Source: Lysobacter sp. Root916 | GTDB lineage: Bacteria > Pseudomonadota > Gammaproteobacteria > Xanthomonadales > Xanthomonadaceae | Length of the DNA stretch: 64,000 bases | Reading direction: 5' to 3' | NCBI RefSeq assembly: GCF_001429785.1 | Contig: NZ_LMJF01000001.1 | Span: forward strand, 1,122,474 to 1,186,473 | Shown here: positions 1 through 15,828 of the stretch, one piece after another | Layout: each line of letters begins with the position of its first letter | How positions within the stretch are numbered: position 1 is the stretch's first letter | Notes under the pieces: model-generated | Seen by the model: only the letters and a program-made list of their open reading frames with translations | Database searches by the model: none | Told to the model about the DNA's origin: nothing | Made by a program: the position numbers and the translations under genes

Positions 1-976
1 CCTCGGGCAGGCCGCAGCTGGACCAACCCGCGCAGACGATGCCGGCCTCGCGCCAACGCGCGTCCAGCGCCGCCGGTACCACCGCGAACACCTCGTTGGC
101 CTGGGTCGGCCAGGGCAGGCGCACGCCGGGCACGGCGGCCAGCGCCGCGGCCAGGCGCGCCGCCATCGCATTGGCGTGCAGGGCGTTGTCGCGCCAATGC
201 CCGTCCTGCAGATAGGCGGCCATCTGCGCGCCGAGCAGGCGGCTCTTGGACAGGGTGTGACCGGCGCGCTTGCGCTGGAACGGCAGCGACGCGGCCAGCG
301 CCGGATCGAACATCAGCACCGCCTCGCAGGCCAGCGCGCCGTTCTTGGTCGCGCCGAACGTGATCGCGTCGAAGCCGGCCTGCCAGCTCATCGCCGCGGC
401 GCTGCAGTCCAGCGCCACCATCGCGTTGGCGTAGCGCGAGCCGTCCAGGTGGCAGCGCAGGCCGTGCTGGCGCGCCAGCGCGGTCAGCGCCTGCAGCTCG
501 TCCAGGCTGTACAGCGTGCCGGCCTCGGTGACCTGCGACAGCGACAGCGCCGCCGGCTGCACGCTGCGCGCGACGCCGGGGCTCAGGCGGGCTAGGGCGT
601 CGGTCAGGCCGGCGGGGGTGATCTTGCCGGCCACGCCGGGTATGCCGATCAGCTTGGCGCCGCCGCTGTAGAACTCGGGCGCGCCGCACTCGTCTTCGAG
701 GATGTGGCTTTCGGCGTGGCATAGCACCGCGCCCCAGGGCGGACACAGCGCGGCCAGCGCCAACGCGTTGGCGGCGGTGCCGGTGGCGGTCAGGCAAACC
801 TGTAGCGGTCGCTCGAACAGTTCGGCCAGCGCGGCCTCGGCCTGGGCGCAGTAGCGGTCGGCGCCGTAGGAGGGTTCGGCGTCGGCGTTGGCGCGCACGA
901 TCGCATCCAGCACCTGGGCGCTGGCGCCGACCACGTTGTCGCTGGCCAGATTGATACGGGAGGCGGCCCCGGTCAT
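1..976 (-). CDS. ltaE: Low-specificity L-threonine aldolase family enzyme (3' end outside window)
   Basis: Reading the minus strand from ATG at 976 gives an open frame of 325 codons that runs off the left edge. It is a beta-eliminating lyase of the threonine aldolase family, which cleaves L-threonine or allo-threonine to glycine and acetaldehyde with PLP. Visible marks are an N-terminal SDNVVGASAQV segment, SYGADRYC, HLDGSRYANA, and TFGATKNG, whose Lys is the expected PLP Schiff-base residue. The family is about 345 residues, so only a short C-terminus is missing. The start codon overlaps the stop of the DUF1244 gene by four bases, which implies translational coupling. Confidence 0.85.
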   Translation of the reverse strand, partial: MTGAASRINLASDNVVGASAQVLDAIVRANADAEPSYGADRYCAQAEAALAELFERPLQVCLTATGTAANALALAALCPPWGAVLCHAESHILEDECGAPEFYSGGAKLIGIPGVAGKITPAGLTDALARLSPGVARSVQPAALSLSQVTEAGTLYSLDELQALTALARQHGLRCHLDGSRYANAMVALDCSAAAMSWQAGFDAITFGATKNGALACEAVLMFDPALAASLPFQRKRAGHTLSKSRLLGAQMAAYLQDGHWRDNALHANAMAARLAAALAAVPGVRLPWPTQANEVFAVVPAALDARWREAGIVCAGWSSCGLPE

Positions 977-1284
977 CGCGGATGCGCGCGCTGCGCGGCC
1001 TCGAACGCGGCCAACTGCTCCGGGGTGGCCTCGGCCTGGTGCTGCGCCTTCCATTGCGCGAAGGGCTGGCCATAGACCGCCTCGCGCGCTTCGTCGCGGG
1101 TCATGCCGATGCCGCGCGACTCGGCGGCCTCGCGGTACCAGTCGGCCAGGCAGTTGCGGCAGAAGCCGGCCAGGATCATCAGATCGATGTTCTGCACGTC
1201 CGGGCGGTCCTGCATCAGGTGCTGGCGCAGGCGCCGGAACGCGGCGGCCTCGATGGCAAGGGTGTCGTGATCGATTTCGTTCAT
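973..1284 (-). CDS. DUF1244 domain protein
   Basis: A 103-residue cytoplasmic protein starting at ATG 1284. It matches the DUF1244 family by the segment AGFCRNCLADWY and the following GIGMTRDEAREAVYG. This small domain of unknown function is widespread in proteobacteria. The Cys-x-x-Cys within FCRNCL could bind metal, but that is inference. It is the first gene of a two-gene unit with the threonine aldolase, with an ATGA overlap, and it is divergent from folD. No function should be assigned from context alone. Confidence 0.85.
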   Translation of the reverse strand: MNEIDHDTLAIEAAAFRRLRQHLMQDRPDVQNIDLMILAGFCRNCLADWYREAAESRGIGMTRDEAREAVYGQPFAQWKAQHQAEATPEQLAAFEAAQRAHPR

Positions 1285-1353
1285 GGCGGCTCGGTTGGTG
1301 CGTCGTGAATGGGGGATAATGCGCGGCCCAGAACCCGACGCCAATCCCGCCTC

Positions 1354-2229
1354 ATGACGTCCGCTCCGACCCCGGCCCGCATCCTCGACGGCAAACGCAT
1401 CGCCGAGGACTTGCTCGACAATCTCAAGGCCCGGGTCGACGCACGCGTGGCGGCCGGCCTGTCGCGCCCCGGCCTGGCCGTGGTCCTGGTCGGCAACGAC
1501 CCGGCCTCCAGCGTCTACGTCAAGAACAAGCGCCGCGCCGCGCAGAAGGTCGGCATTCGCGCGATCGACTACGACCTGCCGGCCAGTACCAGCGACGCCG
1601 AGCTGCTGGCCCTGGTCGACCGCCTCAACGCCGATCCCGAGGTTCACGGCATCCTGGTCCAGCTGCCGCTGCCGGACCGCCGCGACGGCACCGCCCTGAT
1701 CCACCGCATCGACCCGCGCAAGGACGTCGACGGCTTCCACCCCGAGAACGTCGGCCACCTCGCGCTGCGCCAGTTCGGCCTGCGCCCGTGCACCCCGCGC
1801 GGCATCACCACGCTGCTGGGCTATACCGACCGCCCGGTGCGCGGGCAGAGCGCCACCATCGTCGGCGTCAGCAACCACGTTGGCCGGCCGATGGCGCTGG
1901 AGCTGCTGATCGCCGGTTGCACCGTCACCAGTTGCCATAAATTCACCCCGCCCGAGGTGCTGGAAGCCTCGGTGCGCGGCGCCGACATCCTGGTGGTGGC
2001 CGCCGGCCGCCCGGGCCTGATTCCGGGCGAGTGGGTCAAGCCTGGCGCGGTGGTCATCGATGTCGGCATCAACCGCCTCGACGACGGCCGCCTGGTCGGC
2101 GATATCGGCTTCGAGGCCGCCGCCCAGCGCGCCAGCTGGATCACCCCGGTCCCCGGCGGCGTCGGCCCGATGACGGTCGCCACGCTGATGCAGAACACCC
2201 TGGAAGCGGCCGAGGCTTCCGACACCTAA
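1354..2229 (+). CDS. folD: Bifunctional methylenetetrahydrofolate dehydrogenase / methenyl-THF cyclohydrolase
   Basis: This 291-residue protein interconverts 5,10-methylene-THF, 5,10-methenyl-THF and 10-formyl-THF in one-carbon metabolism, using NADP. Family signatures are [12 protein letters not shown], with the catalytic Tyr55 and Lys59, then VQLPLP, a PCTPRGI loop, the Rossmann segment [15 protein letters not shown], and the C-terminal [14 protein letters not shown]. The length is normal for FolD. An upstream in-frame start at 1309 would add 15 residues with no family match, so the ATG at 1354 is preferred. It is divergent from the DUF1244/ltaE pair and shares a 69-bp intergenic region with it. 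Confidence 0.97.
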   Translation: MTSAPTPARILDGKRIAEDLLDNLKARVDARVAAGLSRPGLAVVLVGNDPASSVYVKNKRRAAQKVGIRAIDYDLPASTSDAELLALVDRLNADPEVHGILVQLPLPDRRDGTALIHRIDPRKDVDGFHPENVGHLALRQFGLRPCTPRGITTLLGYTDRPVRGQSATIVGVSNHVGRPMALELLIAGCTVTSCHKFTPPEVLEASVRGADILVVAAGRPGLIPGEWVKPGAVVIDVGINRLDDGRLVGDIGFEAAAQRASWITPVPGGVGPMTVATLMQNTLEAAEASDT

Positions 2230-2242
2230 GCTTCGCGGCTTC

Positions 2243-3934
<1,692 letters not shown>

Positions 3935-3944
3935 GCCGGCGCGC

Positions 3945-4042
3945 GGGATTGGGGATTCGGGATTCGAGATTCGGCGAAGCCGGTCCGTTCCCATCCCAGC
4001 GTTCCGCTTTGACGAATCCCGAATCCCCATTCCCGAATCCCG
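3945..4042. repeat. Dyad repeat of GGGATTCG / CGAATCCC units between guaB and guaA
   Basis: The spacer is built of iterated GGGATTCGGGATTCG on the left and GAATCCCGAATCCCC on the right. It forms a long imperfect stem that ends only a few bases before the guaA ATG. It is an independent repeat type from the GTAGGAGCGGCG elements. The right arm occupies the place where the guaA ribosome binding site should be, and no good Shine-Dalgarno sequence is visible there. Confidence 0.7.
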
Positions 4043-4048
4043 GCTCTC

Positions 4049-5615
<1,567 letters not shown>

Positions 5616-5617
<2 letters not shown>

Positions 5618-5654
5618 CCCACCTGCTTGCGAGCCACTGGCTCGCAGGTGGGCT
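5616..5654 (+). terminator. Hairpin at the end of guaA, possible terminator
   Basis: AGCCCACC pairs with GGTGGGCT, and inside it GCGAGCC pairs with GGCTCGC around an ACT loop. The stem begins at the guaA stop codon. There is no T-run after it, so intrinsic termination is uncertain. Confidence 0.45.
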
Positions 5655-5826
5655 ATTGACCGGCCATGGATGGCCGGGCCGGACCCGCCGCAGCTGAAGT
5701 GTCGCGCCATGGACGGCAGCCGCGTCTTCGCGAGCCACTGGCTCGCAGCTCGACTACTGACCGGCCATGAACGGCCGGGTCGGACCCGCCGAAGCTGAAG
5801 TGTCGCGCCATGGACGGCAGCCGCGT
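5629..5826. repeat. Two direct copies of a 97-bp unit with 101-bp period
   Basis: The block at 5629-5725 recurs at 5730-5826. Both copies start with GCGAGCCACTGGCTCGCAG and continue through TGACCGGCCATG, GGACCCGCCG and a shared segment ending GGACGGCAGCCGCGT. The copies differ at only a few bases. They fill the space between guaA and the convergent transporter gene. No coding capacity is evident. Confidence 0.8.
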
Positions 5827-5870
5827 GGCTGCTGGGCGCTAGCGCTTCCCCGCTAGCCGCACGGAGCCAG

Positions 5871-7409
5871 CTAGACAGTCGCCAGCTCGCTGCGTTTCGC
5901 CGGCCCGAACACCAGCAAGCTCAGCGCCGCGAGCACGCACACCCCCACGCCGCCGAACCACAGCACCCAGCCGAAGCCGTGCACCAGCGCGGCGTGCCCG
6001 ACGGCTTCGATCGCCGCGGGCGACAGCTCGCCCGAGGTTCCCGCCGGCAACGCGGCCGCATGGCCGGCCGCGATCCGCTGCGCCATCGCTTGCAACTGCG
6101 CGGCGTCGACCGTAGCGGGCAGCTCCTGGCGGAGGTGCGACGCGATGCCCGCCAGCAGCAGGAAGCCCATCAGCGCGATGTTGATCGCCAGCGTGATCAG
6201 GCGCGCGCTCATGTCGATGCCCGAGGCCATGCCGGCGCGGTCGCTCGATACCGCGCCGGTCGCGGTGTTGGTGACCGGCGTATTGGTCAGGCCCAGGCCG
6301 ATGCCGGAGAGCAGGGCGCCCGGCAGCATGCTCAGCCAGCTCGGCTGCGCGACCGCGCTGCCGTAACGCATCGCCACGAAGCCCAGGCCGATCGCGAACA
6401 AGCCGCTGGGAATGACCAGCCCCGGGCGATAGCGCAAGGCCAGGCGTTCGGCCAGCGGCGGCACCACCAGGGTCGGCAAGGTGTAGGCCAACAAGGCCAG
6501 GCCGGTGGCGACCGCGTCGTAGCCCAGCGCGCCCTGGAAGTAGATCGGCAGGTAGATCATGAACGGCCAGAAGCTGAAGTTCATGCCGACCGAGCCGATC
6601 AGCGCGCCGGAAAAGTCGCGCGACTTGAACACCGAAAAGTCGAACATCGGGTGCGGCGCTAAGCGTTCGACGACGCAAAAAGCGACGAAGGCCGCGAGCG
6701 TCGCCGCGACGATGCCGATGCCGGCGGGACTGGCGTAGCCCAGTTCCGGCCCCTGGGTGATGTAGTAGGTCAGGCCCAGCACGGACAGCGACAGGGTGAG
6801 GATGCCGGGCACGTCCAGCCGCTGCGCCTGGGTGTCGCGCGACTCCACGATGCCGGCCACGGCCAGGGACATGGTCAGCAGGCTTAGCGGCGCATGCACC
6901 AGGAACACCCACTGCCAGTTCGACAGCGCCACGATCGCGCCGCCGATGATCGGGCCGAAACCCAGGCCGACGCCGAACACGATGCCCCAGACGGCGAAGG
7001 CCTTGCTGCGCTCCGGGCCGGGCCGGAACTGATGCGAGAGCACGGCGGTCTGGCAGATCAGCATCGTGCCCGCGCTCATGCCCTGCAGGAAGCGCGCGAC
7101 GATCAACACCTGGGCGTCCCACGCCAGTCCGCAGATCAACGAGGTCAGGCCGAACAGCAGCAGGCTGATGAGCAGGACGCGCTTACGGCCGTAGCGATCG
7201 GCGAGGGTGCCGGCGGCCATCAGCACCGTGGTGCAGGCGATGGTGTAGGCATTCATGATCCACTGCATGTCGTTGAAGTCGCCATGCAGCAGCGTCTCCA
7301 GGGTCGGCAGGATCACCGGCACGCTGGAAATTTCCAGGCCGAACATCAAGGCCGACAGGGACACGGCGGCCAGCGCGATCGCGTTCTTGCCGGTGGCGGA
7401 TGAACTCAT
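5871..7409 (-). CDS. DHA2-family MFS drug efflux transporter (EmrB/QacA-like)
   Basis: A 512-residue inner-membrane protein with about 14 hydrophobic segments, typical of the 14-TM drug:H+ antiporter subfamily. The N-terminus shows ALMFGLEISSVPVILPTL followed by MQWIMNAYTIACT, the family hallmark of a TM1 and TM2 start. The TM2-TM3 loop is GTLADRYGRKRVL and motif C lies near VFGVGLGFGPIIGG. ATG 7409 was chosen because the in-frame extension to 7640 has no membrane or family character. It is transcribed divergently from a LysR regulator, which is the likely controller. Substrates cannot be read from sequence. Confidence 0.92.
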   Translation of the reverse strand: MSSSATGKNAIALAAVSLSALMFGLEISSVPVILPTLETLLHGDFNDMQWIMNAYTIACTTVLMAAGTLADRYGRKRVLLISLLLFGLTSLICGLAWDAQVLIVARFLQGMSAGTMLICQTAVLSHQFRPGPERSKAFAVWGIVFGVGLGFGPIIGGAIVALSNWQWVFLVHAPLSLLTMSLAVAGIVESRDTQAQRLDVPGILTLSLSVLGLTYYITQGPELGYASPAGIGIVAATLAAFVAFCVVERLAPHPMFDFSVFKSRDFSGALIGSVGMNFSFWPFMIYLPIYFQGALGYDAVATGLALLAYTLPTLVVPPLAERLALRYRPGLVIPSGLFAIGLGFVAMRYGSAVAQPSWLSMLPGALLSGIGLGLTNTPVTNTATGAVSSDRAGMASGIDMSARLITLAINIALMGFLLLAGIASHLRQELPATVDAAQLQAMAQRIAAGHAAALPAGTSGELSPAAIEAVGHAALVHGFGWVLWFGGVGVCVLAALSLLVFGPAKRSELATV

Positions 7410-7640
7410 GCGTAGGTTCTCGATAGTGAGGCGGGCACGCGGCCGCGTCGCGGATATCGCGGCCGGACCCATCGGGTAGGGGAGGAAGAAACCGCCGCAG
7501 CGTGCGGCGTAGACGGCGCGCGGCTGACGAGTCCGGCACATCGGTCCGCGTTCGGCGCGGCCCGCCGGGCGCCGCTGTCGCTGGCCTGAAGGCGCCTGCA
7601 GGCCGGTCGACGCAGGCCATTCTCGGCCCAGCGATTTCAT

Positions 7641-7685
7641 GATGGAAATGATTTAATTTTGTAGTATTAATTAATTCACATCATG
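7641..7685. promoter_or_regulatory. AT-rich divergent promoter/operator between the MFS gene and the LysR gene
   Basis: This short AT-rich block stands out from GC-rich surroundings. It contains TTAATTAA, TTTAATTTT and flanking TGATG/CATCA half-sites. LysR regulators normally bind such a T-N11-A site between themselves and a divergent target. The block ends about 12 bases before the GTG start of the regulator. Confidence 0.45.
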
Positions 7686-7696
7686 GATGTCCGGCC

Positions 7697-9185
<1,489 letters not shown>

Positions 9186-9199
9186 GCCACACTCGCTTT

Positions 9200-9338
9200 G
9201 GGGTAGGAGCGGCGTGAGCCGCGACCGCCATGCCCCGCCCACGGTGCTACTGCGATTCCGTCGCCGCGCGATCGCGTGCGTATCCGGCCTGCGCCGTAAT
9301 TCAATCGACGCGGTCGCGGCTCACGCCGCTCCTACCCC
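9200..9338. repeat. REP/REPIN-like element downstream of tadA
   Basis: GTAGGAGCGGCGTGAGCCGC and its inverse complement GCGGCTCACGCCGCTCCTAC flank about 90 bases of sequence. It is the widest-spaced copy of the repeat also found at 2243, 11090, 11215 and 11334. It lies between the ends of convergent tadA and the DUF2721 gene. Confidence 0.8.
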
Positions 9339-9354
9339 AAGGCAGGGCGCCGCC

Positions 9355-9840
9355 TCACTCCACCGGCAGCTTGCGCCCGTCGCGGTCGAACTCGCGCTTG
9401 AGCTCGGCGTCCAGCATGGTCACGCTCATGCGCGCCTCGCGGCCCAGGTTGATCGAGGCCGCCAGCACCAGCAGCACGCCCAACATGGCCAACCCGGTCG
9501 GCACGCCGCGCAGGCGGTAGTCGCTGAACTGGTCGATGCCGATCGACAGGCTGGTGGCCACGAACGCGCTCATTGCCGCGTACAGCAACTGCAGGCAGGT
9601 CAGGATCAGCCGGACCCGGCGCCGGTGCTGGATAATGCGCGCCTCCAGATAGGCGCGCGCATCGTCGTTGGTGGTCTCTTCGAGCTGCTTGAGCTGCTGG
9701 CGCATGCGGTCGACCACGCGCGCCAGGCGGTTGTTCGACGACACCAGCAGCGACGCGGTCGCGGTCAGGAAGAACGCCGGCGTGATCATCGCCGAGACCA
9801 CGGCGTAGTGGCCGGTGGTCAGGTTCAGCACATCGCTCAT
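9355..9840 (-). CDS. DUF2721 family membrane protein (copy 1)
   Basis: A 161-residue membrane protein starting at ATG 9840. It begins MSDVLNLTTGHYAVVSAMITP, followed by [10 protein letters not shown] and SNNRLARVVDR, which are the DUF2721 hallmark. Three hydrophobic segments are visible: near the N-terminus, at LQLLYAAMSAFVATSLSIG, and at LAMLGVLLVLAASINLG. A charged, probably cytoplasmic, helical segment lies between the first two. It is followed upstream by a paralogue of identical length. Function is unknown for the family. An in-frame ATG at 9861 is a less likely start. Confidence 0.85.
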   Translation of the reverse strand: MSDVLNLTTGHYAVVSAMITPAFFLTATASLLVSSNNRLARVVDRMRQQLKQLEETTNDDARAYLEARIIQHRRRVRLILTCLQLLYAAMSAFVATSLSIGIDQFSDYRLRGVPTGLAMLGVLLVLAASINLGREARMSVTMLDAELKREFDRDGRKLPVE

Positions 9841-9909
9841 GGGCGCGGTTTCCGACGGCAAGGTCCCGTTGGGACGACCCGCCTATGATGCCGCCAGACG
9901 CGTCGTTCG

Positions 9910-10395
9910 TCAGTCGCCGTCGCGCGGGCGCCGGACCTTGGCGCGGCGGTGGCCGTGGTCCATTTCCTCGTTCACCGCTTCCACCGCCAGCGAGGACTCC
10001 AGCGCCAACAGCACGCTGGCGGCGAACATCGCCAGCACGCCGAACACCGCCAGGATGGTCGGCAGCGAGGCCAGGCGGTAGCCCAGGTAGGCGTCGCCGG
10101 CGACGGTCAGGCTGGTGCCGACGAAGAAGCTGATCGCGGTGTACAGCAGCTGGCTGCCGCGCAGGATGATCTTGCTGCGGCGCTTCTGGCGGGTGATGTG
10201 GCGTTCCAGCATCTCGCGCTCTTCCTCGTCCTCGCTCTCGGCCAGTTCCTTCAACAGCACGCGCGCGCGGTCGATCACGCGCGCCAGGCGGTTGTTGGCC
10301 GACAGCAGCAGCGAGGCGGTCGCGGTCAGGAAAAACGCGGGCGCCAGCATCGCAGTCAGGATCGCGTAATGGGCGTAGGCGGCGGTCTGCGACAT
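9910..10395 (-). CDS. DUF2721 family membrane protein (copy 2)
   Basis: A 161-residue paralogue of the neighbouring gene, with the same layout: [32 protein letters not shown], an acidic helical stretch ([10 protein letters not shown]), then membrane segments at [18 protein letters not shown] and [20 protein letters not shown]. The C-terminal tail is basic. Both copies are on the minus strand, 69 bp apart, which fits a local duplication. This gene is divergent from orn. Function unknown. Confidence 0.85.
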   Translation of the reverse strand: MSQTAAYAHYAILTAMLAPAFFLTATASLLLSANNRLARVIDRARVLLKELAESEDEEEREMLERHITRQKRRSKIILRGSQLLYTAISFFVGTSLTVAGDAYLGYRLASLPTILAVFGVLAMFAASVLLALESSLAVEAVNEEMDHGHRRAKVRRPRDGD

Positions 10396-10473
10396 CGGCC
10401 GGGAGAGCGGGGAGGGGAGGTGGGCTATGATGCCCCGAACGGACGCATCACGGCGAGGACACGACAGGGGCCC

Positions 10474-11040
10474 ATGACAGCGAAGAACGGCAACGACCAC
10501 CGACTGATCTGGATCGACCTGGAGATGACCGGGCTCGACACCGACAACGACGCCATCCTGGAGATCGCGACCGTCGTCACCGACGCCCAGTTGCAGGTGC
10601 TGGCCGAAGGGCCGGAACTGGCGATCCACCAGCCGCTGGAACGGCTGATGGCCATGGACGAGTGGAACCGCAACCAGCACAGCAAGTCCGGCCTGTGGCA
10701 GCGCTCGCTGGACCAGGGCGTGAGCCTGGAAGAGGCCGAGGACCGCACCCTGGCCTTCCTGGCGCAGTGGGTGGCGCAGAACGCCTCGCCGATGTGCGGC
10801 AACTCGATCTGCCAGGACCGCCGCTTTCTGCACCGCCAGATGCCGCGCCTGGAGAAGTACTTCCACTACCGCAACCTCGACGTCAGCACCGTCAAGGAAC
10901 TCGCGCGCCGCTGGGCCCCGGAGGTGCTGGCCGGCGTCGGCAAGGATGCCAAGCACACCGCCCTGAGCGACGTGCACGACTCCATCGCCGAACTGCGCCA
11001 TTACCGCGCCTCGATGGGCAAGCTGGGCGGCCTGGGCTGA
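10474..11040 (+). CDS. orn: Oligoribonuclease
   Basis: A 188-residue DEDDh exonuclease that degrades 2-5 nt RNAs (nanoRNA, including pGpG from c-di-GMP turnover) to mononucleotides. Exo I is [10 protein letters not shown] near residue 13, Exo II lies around [11 protein letters not shown], and Exo III is [11 protein letters not shown] with the general-base His. The length is normal. ATG 10474 was chosen because [10 protein letters not shown] must follow close to the start. It is normally essential in gammaproteobacteria. Confidence 0.97.
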   Translation: MTAKNGNDHRLIWIDLEMTGLDTDNDAILEIATVVTDAQLQVLAEGPELAIHQPLERLMAMDEWNRNQHSKSGLWQRSLDQGVSLEEAEDRTLAFLAQWVAQNASPMCGNSICQDRRFLHRQMPRLEKYFHYRNLDVSTVKELARRWAPEVLAGVGKDAKHTALSDVHDSIAELRHYRASMGKLGGLG

Positions 11041-11089
11041 GCCTCCTAGCTCAACGCAACACGTCGCGCGGAGCCGCCCGCAAGCCCCT

Positions 11090-11163
11090 GTAGGAGCGGC
11101 GCAAGCCGCGACCACGCCCTTACGGCCACCCGCGCAGGTCGCGGCTCACGCCGCTCCTACCCC
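11090..11163. repeat. REP-like element, copy A of three
   Basis: GTAGGAGCGGCGCAAGCCGC is paired with GCGGCTCACGCCGCTCCTAC. This is the closest match to the consensus in this cluster. Confidence 0.8.
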
Positions 11164-11214
11164 AAAGCAGCGCACATGTGTCGCCATCCGCAGACCCGCC
11201 CGCTTCCGCTTCCT

Positions 11215-11288
11215 GTGGGAGCGACGTAAGTCGCGATTGCGAATCTCCGGCCACCCGCGCAGGTCGCGGCTCACGCCACTCCTACCCC
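11215..11288. repeat. REP-like element, copy B of three
   Basis: GTGGGAGCGACGTAAGTCGC is opposed to GCGGCTCACGCCACTCCTAC. The left arm has drifted, with compensating changes inside its own small stem. Confidence 0.75.
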
Positions 11289-11333
11289 AAAGCAGCGCAC
11301 AGAGGCCCACAGGCCGGCACACGAGCCGCTCTT

Positions 11334-11405
11334 GTAGAAGCAGCGTAAGCCGCGACGCTATTGCGCGCCGTCATCGTTGCCAGGATTCAGGCTCACGCCG
11401 CTCCC
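11334..11405. repeat. REP-like element, copy C of three (degenerate)
   Basis: GTAGAAGCAGCGTAAGCCGC on the left and GGCTCACGCCGCTCCCGC on the right are recognisable but clearly decayed arms. Confidence 0.65.
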
Positions 11406-11419
11406 GCAACGGCGCCCGC

Positions 11420-12364
11420 TCAGGTCTTCGGCTTGCCCGCAGGCCGCGCCACGTCGCCATCATCGGCGACCGCCTTCACCAGCACGTCCGACAACGGCCG
11501 GCCGTCGGCATCGTGGTGGTACACGTGCAGATCGCGCTGCGGATACGGAATGCTCAGCCCGCGCCCGATGATGTCGTTGCGCACCGCTTCGTTGAGATCG
11601 CTGCGCGTGCGCAGCACGTCCGCCGTCTTGGCCCAGACCCGCAGCTCCAGATTGACGCTGCTCTCGCCCAGCGCCACCACCAACACCTCCGGCGCGGGCT
11701 CCTTCAACACCTTCGGATGCGCGGCCGCGGCGCCCAGCAGGGTCTCGCGCGCCTGCTGCAGATCGTCGTCGTAGCCCACGCCCACCGCGATGTCGATGCG
11801 GCGGCGCGGATTGGCGGTGAAGTTCACGATCGGCGCGGTGGTGATGAGGCTGTTGGGCAGCACCACGGTGCGGTTGTCGATGGTGCGCAGACGGGTCTGG
11901 AACACCCGGATTTGGTCCACCGTGCCCTCGACGCCTGCGGCCTGCACGTAGTCGCCCACGCGGAACGGGCGCTGCATGATCAGCATCACGCCCGAGGCGA
12001 TATTGGACAGCGAATCCTTCAGCGCCAGGCCGATCGCCAGGCCGGCTGCGCCCAGCACCGCCAGCACCGAGGCCGGCGACACGCCCAGGGTGAACAGCGC
12101 CGAGGTGGTGACCACGACCACCATGCCGGCGTAGGCGATGTTGCGCAGGAAGCCGCGCAGGGTGGCTTCCATGTGGCCGCGCGCCATGGCCCGGTCCAGG
12201 GCGTTGGACAGGCGCTTGGCCAGCCAGATCCCGATCAGCAGGACCAGCAGCGCGCCGATCAGCTTGAGCCCGGCGGCCTGCGCCATGCCCAGCCAATCGA
12301 AGCCCTTGAGCTCCGCCAGCGACGCCGGGACCTCGACCTGCACCGGCGGGACTTTCGCCGTCAC
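11420..12364 (-). CDS. Small-conductance mechanosensitive channel (MscS family)
   Basis: A 314-residue inner-membrane channel that opens on membrane tension to relieve hypo-osmotic stress. After two N-terminal membrane helices, the pore-lining TM3 shows the Ala/Gly-rich LGAAGLAIGLALKDSLSNIASG, followed by MLIMQRPFRVGDYV and the beta domain segment GTVDQIRVFQTRLRTIDNR. PNSLITTAPIVNF is also characteristic. The start is GTG 12364, five bases from the ppsA stop codon, so it is probably translated from the ppsA transcript. Pairing with ppsA looks positional rather than functional. Confidence 0.93.
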   Translation of the reverse strand: MTAKVPPVQVEVPASLAELKGFDWLGMAQAAGLKLIGALLVLLIGIWLAKRLSNALDRAMARGHMEATLRGFLRNIAYAGMVVVVTTSALFTLGVSPASVLAVLGAAGLAIGLALKDSLSNIASGVMLIMQRPFRVGDYVQAAGVEGTVDQIRVFQTRLRTIDNRTVVLPNSLITTAPIVNFTANPRRRIDIAVGVGYDDDLQQARETLLGAAAAHPKVLKEPAPEVLVVALGESSVNLELRVWAKTADVLRTRSDLNEAVRNDIIGRGLSIPYPQRDLHVYHHDADGRPLSDVLVKAVADDGDVARPAGKPKT

Positions 12365-12368
12365 CGCC

Positions 12369-14744
<2,376 letters not shown>

Positions 14745-14875
14745 GGCACACTGTCTCCGAGGGGGGCGCGCGTGGGGGCGCGGCCAAGCGGATATGATCG
14801 CCGCTGCGTCGGGCGCATACAAGCTTGATCCGACGGGCTTTTTCGTATTGGAACGCGGTTTTGGAGGGGTGGGCG

Positions 14876-15697
14876 ATGGCGGGAACACGGCCGGTTTTCT
14901 ACGTTTCGGACGGCACCGGCATCACCGCCGAGACCATAGGCCATAGCCTGCTGACCCAATTCACCGAGACCCGCTTCGTCACCGACCGCATCCCGTTCGT
15001 GGACAGCGTCGAGCGCGCGCGCGAGGTCGGGGCCAAGATCCGCGAGGCCGCGGAAGTCCATGGCGTGCGCCCGATCGTGATCAATTCCTGCATGGACGGC
15101 GACGTGGGCGCGGCCCTGGCCGAGAGCGGGGCGCTGATGCTGGACGTATTCGCGCCCTTCATCGAGCCGCTGGAGCGCGAACTGGGCGAGGGGCGCCAGC
15201 GCCGCATCGGCCAGGCCCACGGCATCGCCGATTTCGAGACCTACCATCGCCGCATCAACGCGATGAATTTCGCCCTGACCCACGACGACGGCCAGAGCAT
15301 CGATTACGCCGAGGCCGATCTGATCCTGGTGGCGGTGTCGCGGGCGGGCAAAACGCCCACCTGCGTTTACCTGGCGTTGCACTACGGCGTACGCGCAGCC
15401 AACTATCCGCTGACCGAGGAAGACCTTGAGCACGACCGCCTGCCGCCGCGCCTGCGCCCATACCGCAACAAGCTGTTCGGCCTGACCATCGACCCGATCC
15501 GCCTGCAGCAGATCCGCCAGGAACGCCGCCCCAACTCGCGCTACGCCCAGCTGGACACCTGCAAGCGCGAAGTCGCCGCGGCCGAGATGATGTTCCGCGC
15601 CGAGCGCATTCCGACCCTGAGCACGACCCATACCTCGATCGAGGAAATCTCGAGCAAGGTGCTGACGACGTTGGGAATCCACCGCGAGATGTTCTAA
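14876..15697 (+). CDS. ppsR: PEP synthase regulatory protein (pyrophosphorylase/kinase)
   Basis: A 273-residue DUF299-family bifunctional enzyme. It inactivates PEP synthase by ADP-dependent phosphorylation of the Thr next to the active-site His and reactivates it by Pi-dependent dephosphorylation. Signatures are [19 protein letters not shown] at the N-terminus and a P-loop-like [19 protein letters not shown] 14876 has an excellent GGAGGGG ribosome binding site seven bases upstream. The gene is divergent from ppsA, whose product carries the matching Thr-x-His target. Confidence 0.96.
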   Translation: MAGTRPVFYVSDGTGITAETIGHSLLTQFTETRFVTDRIPFVDSVERAREVGAKIREAAEVHGVRPIVINSCMDGDVGAALAESGALMLDVFAPFIEPLERELGEGRQRRIGQAHGIADFETYHRRINAMNFALTHDDGQSIDYAEADLILVAVSRAGKTPTCVYLALHYGVRAANYPLTEEDLEHDRLPPRLRPYRNKLFGLTIDPIRLQQIRQERRPNSRYAQLDTCKREVAAAEMMFRAERIPTLSTTHTSIEEISSKVLTTLGIHREMF

Positions 15698-15828
15698 GCG
15701 CCGGCGGCGCCTGGCGGCGGCGTTTTCGCCAGCGCCACCAATGATGCGGTAGGAACCCTTAACTTAGGCCTCCGCGACAGGTCCGTCAACGCTGCCGCGA
15801 AGCGGTTTGCGCGTGTAGCATCGCTCGC

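Larger units (their letters stand above)
11041..11419. other. Gene-free spacer packed with three REP-like elements
   Basis: No coding frame here resembles a protein. The stretch between convergent orn and the mscS-type gene is almost entirely made of three successive GTAGGAGCGGCG-type hairpins of increasing divergence. Confidence 0.75.
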
